Shown here: positions 58,908-64,000 of the stretch, in pieces
Layout of the letters: every line of letters begins with the position of its first letter
How positions within the stretch are numbered: position 1 is the stretch's first letter
Source: an uncultured Oscillospiraceae bacterium
Lineage (GTDB): Bacteria; Bacillota; Clostridia; Oscillospirales; Acutalibacteraceae
Reading direction: 5' to 3'
Length of the DNA stretch: 64,000 nucleotides
Assembly: GCA_900548545.1 (NCBI GenBank)
Contig: URKX01000001.1
Coordinates: forward strand, 62,001-126,000
Translations under genes and position numbers: made by a program
Notes under the pieces: generated by a model
Told to the model about the DNA's origin: nothing
What the model saw: the letters and a program-made list of their open reading frames with translations, nothing else
Databases searched by the model: none

Positions 58908-60734
58908 ATGGCAAAGAGAGAGAATTTGCGCAACGTGGCCATCATTGCCCACGTTGACCACGGCAAGACCACCCTGGTGGACCAGCTGTTGCGGCAGAGC
59001 GGCATTTTCCGCCAGAATGAGGCTGTGGCGGAGCGCGTGATGGACTCCAACGATTTGGAGCGGGAGCGGGGCATCACCATCCTGTCCAAGAACACGGCGG
59101 TGATGTATCACGATATCAAGATCAACATTGTGGACACCCCCGGCCACGCCGACTTTGGCGGCGAGGTGGAGCGCGTGCTGCAAATGGTGGACGGCGTGCT
59201 GCTGCTGGTGGACGCCTTCGAGGGCTGTATGCCCCAGACCCGGTTCGTTTTGAAAAAGGCGCTGGCCCTGGGCAAGAAGCCCCTGGTGGTGCTCAACAAG
59301 ATCGACCGGCCCGGCGCCCGTCCCGCGGAAGTGGTGGACGAGGTGCTGGACCTGTTCATCGAACTGGGCGCCAACGACGACCAGCTGGATTTCCCAGTGT
59401 GCTATGCTTCCGGCCGGGACGGCTACGCCACCCTGGACCCGTCTGCCCCCGGCACCGACATGACTCCCTTGTTCGAGATGATCGTAAAAGAGGTGCCTTG
59501 CCCGGAAGGGGATTTAGAAGGCCCCACCCAGGTGCTGTTTTCCAATATCGACTATGACGACTATGTGGGCCGCATCGGCATTGGCCGGGTGGAACGGGGC
59601 ACCATCCAGGTGGGCCAGACGGTCACCATTTGCGGCGGCGAGGAAGACCGCCGGCAGAACGCCAAAATTACCAAGCTGTACCAGTTTGAGGGCCTCAAGC
59701 GGGCAGAGTACGAATCCGCTTCTTTGGGGGATATCATTGCCGTTTCCGGCATCACAGACCTGAATATCGGCCAGACCGCCTGCGCCACCGACTGCGTGGA
59801 GCCCCTGCCTTTTGTGAAGATCGACGAACCTACGGTGTCCATGAATTTCATGGTGAACAACTCCCCCTTTGCCGGGCGGGAAGGCAAGTTTGTCACCTCT
59901 CGGAACCTGCGGGACCGGCTGTTCAAAGAGGTGGAAACCAACGTGGCCATGCGGGTGGAGGAAACGGAGTCCTCCGACACCTATAAAGTTTCCGGGCGGG
60001 GCGAGCTGCACCTGAGTATCCTCATCGAGCAGATGCGCCGCCAGGGCTATGAGTTCCAGGTGTCCCGCCCCACGGTGATCTACAAGCAGGACAAGGACGG
60101 CAAGCGCCTGGAGCCCATGGAGCTTTTGATGATCGAGGTGCCCGACAGCTACGTGGGCGCCGTCATGGAAAAGATCGGCGCCCGGAAAGCGGAGCTGCTG
60201 AACATGGGCTCCCGGGAATCCGGCACCACCCACATGGAGTTCAAGATCCCTGCCCGGGGCCTGATGGGCTACCGTTCGGAGTTCTTGACCGACACCAACG
60301 GCAACGGCATTATGAACCACGTGTTTGACTCGTACGAACCCTATAGGGGGGATATCCAGCAGCGCACCCAAGGCTCCATCATTGCCCATGAAACCGGCGA
60401 GTCCACTGGTTATGGCCTGTTCTACGCCCAGGAGCGTGGCCGGATGTTTATCGGGCCCGGCGTGGAAGTGTACGAAGGCATGATCGTGGGTGCCAACCCC
60501 AAGAATGAGGATATCGTAGTGAACGTGTGCAAAAAGAAGCACGCCACCAACACCCGCGCTTCCGGTTCGGACGACGCTTTGAAGCTGACCCCCCATTCTG
60601 TTCTGAGCTTGGAGCAGTGCCTGGAGTTTATCGCTGAGGATGAGCTGGTGGAGGTCACCCCCAAGAGCATCCGGATGCGGAAGATGATCCTTGCGAAAGA
60701 GCTGCGGATGAAGCAGGCCAGCAAGAAAAAATAA
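58908..60734 (+). CDS. typA: Ribosome-associated GTPase TypA/BipA
   Basis: A 608-residue translational GTPase. The G domain has AHVDHGKTTL near residue 17, the RERGITILSK switch I region, DTPGHADFGGEVER near residue 78 and NKIDRPGARP near residue 132, followed by domains II, III, V-like and the TypA-specific C-terminal domain. It acts in 50S subunit assembly and stress adaptation in other bacteria. The ATG at 58908 gives the family start MAKRENLRNVAIIAHVDHGK; the open frame to 58644 is not coding. No partner gene is coupled to it. Confidence 0.96.
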   Translation: MAKRENLRNVAIIAHVDHGKTTLVDQLLRQSGIFRQNEAVAERVMDSNDLERERGITILSKNTAVMYHDIKINIVDTPGHADFGGEVERVLQMVDGVLLLVDAFEGCMPQTRFVLKKALALGKKPLVVLNKIDRPGARPAEVVDEVLDLFIELGANDDQLDFPVCYASGRDGYATLDPSAPGTDMTPLFEMIVKEVPCPEGDLEGPTQVLFSNIDYDDYVGRIGIGRVERGTIQVGQTVTICGGEEDRRQNAKITKLYQFEGLKRAEYESASLGDIIAVSGITDLNIGQTACATDCVEPLPFVKIDEPTVSMNFMVNNSPFAGREGKFVTSRNLRDRLFKEVETNVAMRVEETESSDTYKVSGRGELHLSILIEQMRRQGYEFQVSRPTVIYKQDKDGKRLEPMELLMIEVPDSYVGAVMEKIGARKAELLNMGSRESGTTHMEFKIPARGLMGYRSEFLTDTNGNGIMNHVFDSYEPYRGDIQQRTQGSIIAHETGESTGYGLFYAQERGRMFIGPGVEVYEGMIVGANPKNEDIVVNVCKKKHATNTRASGSDDALKLTPHSVLSLEQCLEFIAEDELVEVTPKSIRMRKMILAKELRMKQASKKK

Positions 60735-60840
60735 GCACCTGCGGTGGGCAAGCCGCCTTTCTGCCGTTGGCAGAGGCGGGGGCTATCCGCCGCGGGTTGG
60801 ACGGTGTTTTTCCTAATTCACCGTTGTGAACGGGAGGGTG

Positions 60841-60974
60841 GTAGCCTCACCTGGAATGGGATAAACCGCGGGCTGCGAGGAAAAGCTGCCCCGCAATGGC
60901 AGCGAGGAACGAGCGGAAACGTGAATTGCATCCAGGCGCAGCCTGGGGAGTAAGCGGAGCGCACGCAATCGCGA
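60841..60974. repeat. Dispersed GC-rich intergenic repeat, locus 2
   Basis: The 300-base interval 60735-61034 has no gene. In reverse complement, 60947-60974 matches 8084-8112 and 60841-60871 matches the CCGCGGTTT blocks at 8139 and 8293. Part of it (60921-60941) also resembles the start of the 38.7-kb tandem repeat. Confidence 0.5.
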
Positions 60975-60994
60975 AATAAAAGTTCTTTGCCTAC

Positions 60995-61018
60995 TTTCTT
61001 TCAAGAAAGTAGGGTGGA
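60995..61018 (+). promoter_or_regulatory. Perfect hairpin ahead of the exonuclease-PgeF gene
   Basis: CCTACTTTCTT pairs perfectly with AAGAAAGTAGG around two bases. It sits just ahead of the ribosome site of the 61035 gene, and AAAGGAGG follows it. Neighbouring TTCTTTGCC is shared with the alr leader hairpin. Confidence 0.5.
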
Positions 61019-61034
61019 AAGGAGGCGGACTGAT

Positions 61035-62717
61035 ATGGACATTGTCATTTTAGACCTGGAGTGGAACGGCACCTACAGCCGGCGGCTCAAGGGCTATATC
61101 AACGAGATCATCGAGTTTGGCGCGGTAAAATGCGGGCCGGACCTTTCGGAGAAGGGGACCTTCTCCTGCTTTGTCAAACCCCAGGTGGCAAAGCATATCA
61201 GCTCCACCATCCAGAACCTCACCAGCATCACCGATGAGAACCTCACCGGCGGCATGACCTTCATGCAGGCCGTGAGCCGGTTCAAACGGTGGGCCGGGGA
61301 CTGCGTGGTGATGACCTGGGGCACCTCGGATATTTTGACCCTGATCGAGAATTGCCGCTATTTCAGCGGGGACGGCCGTGTGCCCTTCCTCCTGCGGTAC
61401 TGCGACTTGCAGATGTTCACCCAGGACCGCATGGGCCTGGGCCGGAAAGAGCAGGTGGGGCTTTCCAAAGCGGCGGAGCTGTTGGGGCTGGACGTCTCCG
61501 GCATGGACCACCACCGGGCCCTGGACGACAGCCGCATGACCTTGCAAATTTTGCGGAAGGTCTACGCCAAGGAGGCCATCGCCCCCTACATCGACCAGTG
61601 CGGGCCGGAGTTTTACCGGCGCGTCACCTTTAAAACCACCTATGTCTGCGACCTGCGCAGCCCCTTAGTGGAGAAAAGCCACCTGCGCTTCCCCTGCCCC
61701 CGGTGCGGGGGGGAGAGCCGCAGGCTCACCAAGTGGAACTTGAAAAACAAGAGTTTCCGGGCGGATTTCCGCTGCACCCGGTGCGGCCATCTCTTTGCCG
61801 GGCGGCTCACCATCAAACAGAAATACGAGGGACTCACCGTGAACAAAAAGACTTTCCCCCTGCCGGATATTGAAAAGCCCCGCCAGGCCGCCCCCGGCCC
61901 CGTGGGCAATATGGAGCTTTCCCTGCCCCAGGGGGTGGGCGTGCTGCGCTTCCCCGCTTGGGAAGGGCTGTCCTTTGTGAACCACGCCTTTACCACCCGG
62001 ATCGGCGGCGTCAGCGAGCAGGAGTTTGCCGCCATGAACCTGGGATTCAACCGTGGGGACGACCCGGAGCGGGTGGCGGAAAACTACCGCCGGTTCTGTG
62101 AAGCTGCCGGGTTTGAAACGGAGTCCCTGGTGTGCGGCGCCCAGGACCACCACATCAACATCCGCCGGGTGGGGAAGGACCAGCGGGGCATTGGCATCTG
62201 GCGGGAAAAAGACAGGGACTCCATCGACGGCCTGTGCACCAACGACCCCAGCGTCACCCTGGTGATCTACTGCGCCGACTGCGTGCCCCTGTACTTTGCC
62301 GATCCGGAGCACAAGGCCATCGGCCTGGCCCACGCCGGCTGGCGGGGCACTGCCGCCGGGATGGCCAAAGCCATGGTGGAGCGCATGGCCCAGGAGTTCG
62401 GCAGCGGTCCCGCACAGCTGCGGGTGGCTATTGGGCCCTCCATTGGAAAGGGCTGCTTTGAAGTGGACGAACCGGTGGCGGCGGAGTTCCAAAAGCTGCC
62501 CCAGTGGGAAAAGTTCGTTTCCGGCCCGGAGCGGGAAAAGTACCACGTGGACCTGTGGGAGTGCAACCGGCAGTTTTTGCTCTCTGCCGGGGTGCTGCCG
62601 GAACACATCACCGTGGGCCGGGTATGCACCATGTGTGAAAGCGATTTGGTGTTCTCCCACCGGAAGACCCGGGGCCAGCGGGGCAGCAATTGCGCCATGC
62701 TGGCCTTAAAGCCGTGA
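61035..62717 (+). CDS. Fusion of DEDDh 3'-5' exonuclease, zinc ribbon and PgeF/YfiH (laccase-domain) protein
   Basis: A 560-residue continuous frame. Residues 1-~185 are a DnaQ/KapD-like exonuclease: DLEWNGTYS (Asp and Glu) near residue 5 and DHHRALDDSRMT with the His and Asp near residue 160. Residues ~215-265 are a zinc-ribbon-like CPRCGGE/CTRCGH pair. Residues ~300-560 are a PgeF/YfiH domain: CGAQDHHINIR, the metal-site VIYCADCVPLYF and GLAHAGWRGT, and CTMCESDLVFSHRK. PgeF corrects wrong stem peptides in Enterobacteria and has purine-nucleoside phosphorylase-like activity in some forms. AAAGGAGG precedes the ATG. The joint has no stop or ribosome site, so the fusion looks real. Confidence 0.88.
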   Translation: MDIVILDLEWNGTYSRRLKGYINEIIEFGAVKCGPDLSEKGTFSCFVKPQVAKHISSTIQNLTSITDENLTGGMTFMQAVSRFKRWAGDCVVMTWGTSDILTLIENCRYFSGDGRVPFLLRYCDLQMFTQDRMGLGRKEQVGLSKAAELLGLDVSGMDHHRALDDSRMTLQILRKVYAKEAIAPYIDQCGPEFYRRVTFKTTYVCDLRSPLVEKSHLRFPCPRCGGESRRLTKWNLKNKSFRADFRCTRCGHLFAGRLTIKQKYEGLTVNKKTFPLPDIEKPRQAAPGPVGNMELSLPQGVGVLRFPAWEGLSFVNHAFTTRIGGVSEQEFAAMNLGFNRGDDPERVAENYRRFCEAAGFETESLVCGAQDHHINIRRVGKDQRGIGIWREKDRDSIDGLCTNDPSVTLVIYCADCVPLYFADPEHKAIGLAHAGWRGTAAGMAKAMVERMAQEFGSGPAQLRVAIGPSIGKGCFEVDEPVAAEFQKLPQWEKFVSGPEREKYHVDLWECNRQFLLSAGVLPEHITVGRVCTMCESDLVFSHRKTRGQRGSNCAMLALKP

Positions 62718-63595
62718 TCGCCGCCTGCCGCCTGTGCCCCCGGAAGTGCGGCGTCCCCCGGGGGGGAACGGGAAATGGCGTCTGCCGCAGCGGGGAGAAA
62801 GCCCGCGTTGCCCGGGCGGCCCTCCACCGGTGGGAGGAGCCCCCCATCAGTGGCCAGCGGGGCAGCGGCACGGTGTTTTTCACCGGGTGCACCCTGGGCT
62901 GCGCCTTTTGCCAGAACGGGGATATCAGCCACGGCAAGCTGGCGGGCAGGGAAGTCACCCCCCAGGAGCTTTCAGAGATCTTCTTCCGGCTGGTGGAGGA
63001 GGGCGCCCACAACATCAACCTGGTGACCCCCACCCACTTTGTCCCCCAGATCCGGCAGGCCCTGCTGCTGAAAAAATTGCCGGTGCCGGTGGTGTACAAC
63101 ACCTCCGGGTACGAGCGGGTGGAAACCCTGCGATTGCTGGAGGGCCTGGTGGACATCTACCTGCCCGACTACAAATACAATGACCCCAGCCTGGCAAAAC
63201 AGCTTTCCCGGGCGGAGGATTACCCCACCGTTGCCCGGGCAGCCATCGCCGAGATGGTGCGGCAGGTGGGGGCCCCGGTGTACGGGGAGGACGGCATGAT
63301 GCAGCGGGGGGTGCTGGTGCGCCACCTGATTTTGCCTGGCCACACGAGAAACTCCATCGCCTGCCTGAAGCGGCTGAAGGAGGAATTTCCCGGCATCCCC
63401 GTGAGCCTGATGGCCCAGTACACCCCCTGCGGGGAGCTGGACCGTTTCCCGGAGCTTTGCCGCCCCATCACCCGCCGGGAGCAGGAAAAGGTGGAGGGCG
63501 TCCTGTTTGACCTGGGCCTGGAAGGCTTTACCCAAGAACGGAAAGCCCGCGGGCAACAATATATCCCCGATTGGGACATGGCCTCGCCCTCATGA
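62714..63595 (+). CDS. Radical SAM protein, PflA/AmmeMemoRadiSam-type activating-enzyme family
   Basis: A 293-residue protein. An N-terminal Cys motif CRLCPRKCGV and a further Cys (NGVCRSGE) precede the radical SAM motif CTLGCAFCQN near residue 64. Further blocks are NLVTPTHFVPQI, DIYLPDYKYN and LVRHLILPGHTRNS. The family is often annotated as pyruvate formate-lyase activating-like; the substrate is not known. The GTG at 62714 overlaps the stop of the fusion gene (GTGA), so they are coupled; the frame extends to a TTG at 62690 without a ribosome site. Confidence 0.87.
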   Translation: MIAACRLCPRKCGVPRGGTGNGVCRSGEKARVARAALHRWEEPPISGQRGSGTVFFTGCTLGCAFCQNGDISHGKLAGREVTPQELSEIFFRLVEEGAHNINLVTPTHFVPQIRQALLLKKLPVPVVYNTSGYERVETLRLLEGLVDIYLPDYKYNDPSLAKQLSRAEDYPTVARAAIAEMVRQVGAPVYGEDGMMQRGVLVRHLILPGHTRNSIACLKRLKEEFPGIPVSLMAQYTPCGELDRFPELCRPITRREQEKVEGVLFDLGLEGFTQERKARGQQYIPDWDMASPS

Positions 63596-63596
63596 C

Positions 63597-63632
63597 AGCC
63601 CCCAGGGCTGGGGCGGGCCTTTTTAGTTTTGG
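63597..63632 (+). terminator. Possible terminator after the radical SAM gene
   Basis: GCCCC-AGGGCT-GGGGC stem followed by GGGCC and TTTTTAGTTTT. The stem is short and other pairings are possible. Confidence 0.45.
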
Positions 63633-63661
63633 AACCACTGCATTGGAAAGGAGCATCTGCC

Positions 63662-64000
63662 ATGATCCATCAACTGTTCGATTTTATTGCGTGTTCTCCC
63701 ACCGCCAGCCACACCGCGGCCACGGTGCGGGCCATGCTGGTGCAGGCCGGGTTCACCGAATTGCTGGAAACTGAACCCTGGGACTTGCAGCCCGGCGGGA
63801 AGTACTTCACCACCCGGGGCATGAGCGCCCTCATCGCCTTCCAGGTGCCCAAAAAGGACTTCCGCGCCTTTTCCGTGGTGGCGCCTCACGGGGATTCCCC
63901 CTGCTTTAAGGTGAAGGAGTCCCCCGCCCTGCCGGTAGAAGGCCAGTACACCAAGCTGAACACCGAGGTCTATGGCGGGATGCAGCTGGCCCTGTGGACG
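63662..64000 (+). CDS. M18 family aminopeptidase, 3' end outside window
   Basis: The first 113 residues are present and the frame runs off the right edge. FTELLETEPWDLQPGGKYFTTR near residue 25 (in part) and VVAPHGDSPCFKVK near residue 74, with the first metal-binding His and Asp, are the M18 signature. These are zinc aminopeptidases that remove acidic or other N-terminal residues from peptides in the cytoplasm. AAAGGAG precedes the ATG at 63662 by about 9 bases. Confidence 0.9.
   Translation, partial: MIHQLFDFIACSPTASHTAATVRAMLVQAGFTELLETEPWDLQPGGKYFTTRGMSALIAFQVPKKDFRAFSVVAPHGDSPCFKVKESPALPVEGQYTKLNTEVYGGMQLALWT

Noticed and set aside
62690..62713. TTG start giving eight more residues for the radical SAM protein
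   Set aside because: No ribosome site there; the GTG at 62714 overlaps the preceding stop (GTGA), the usual coupled arrangement.

Overview
The window looks like the chromosome of a GC-rich anaerobic, endospore-forming member of the Clostridia, most like the Oscillospiraceae and relatives. Support for this comes from a stage II sporulation protein P, a full six-subunit Rnf complex (rnfCDGEAB), the SCIFF ranthipeptide with its radical SAM maturase, a MurT/GatD lipid II amidation pair, a RicT homologue, and Gram-positive promoters and ribosome sites throughout. The taxonomic reading is inference; there is no rRNA gene in the window.

Layout. 1-8061 is core housekeeping: ricT (cut by the window edge), a 2x[4Fe-4S] ferredoxin, a TrmN6-like methyltransferase, rsmI, pyruvate kinase, gatD/murT and a TIM-barrel sugar isomerase. 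8604-13920 is a compact mobile element. Its left half is a Tn916-type excision module (int, xis, orf8-like, orf7-like sigma) on the minus strand. Its right half is a plasmid-like replication module (winged-helix protein, Rep with internal palindromic iterons, DnaC-like loader) on the plus strand. No relaxase, conjugation, capsid or cargo gene is visible. 13999-21358 holds citrate synthase, spoIIP with two small membrane-protein genes, an M23 cell-wall hydrolase, a C39-like secreted protein, a lipoprotein and a ZIP metal transporter. 21419-32703 is mostly minus strand: YitT, a heterodimeric ABC exporter with a candidate leader peptide, a MacB-like ABC/FtsX protein, and the SCIFF operon (precursor, maturase and an overlapping Orn/Lys/Arg-decarboxylase-like gene). 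32948-49728 has tRNA-Val, a family 2 glycosyltransferase, purL, alr, an SPFH protein with a small ribbon-helix-helix partner, a nucleoside phosphorylase/sugar isomerase pair, a very large PMT-like glycosyltransferase and a GH2 beta-galactosidase. 49890-54862 is the Rnf operon. 55217-57175 is a small-secreted-protein/ECF sigma/RsgI-like anti-sigma cluster followed by a tiny DNA-binding protein gene. The right end holds a MATE exporter, typA, a DEDDh-exonuclease/PgeF fusion, a radical SAM protein and the start of an M18 aminopeptidase gene.

Functional themes. Rnf couples reduced ferredoxin to NAD and an ion gradient; pyruvate kinase, citrate synthase and beta-galactosidase feed central carbon; MurT/GatD, Alr, the M23 hydrolase, SpoIIP and PgeF all act on peptidoglycan. 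The least explained signals are: (i) a roughly 105-bp promoter-linked repeat with a covarying tetraloop hairpin in front of pyk and of the family 2 glycosyltransferase; (ii) the minimal Tn916-type element carrying its own replication genes; (iii) a 43-codon upstream ORF overlapping the ABC exporter start; (iv) a transcription-attenuator-like leader in front of yitT; (v) the ECF sigma/RsgI-like/secreted repeat-protein cluster; and (vi) two unusual protein fusions. All calls come from reading the sequence; no database search was run.
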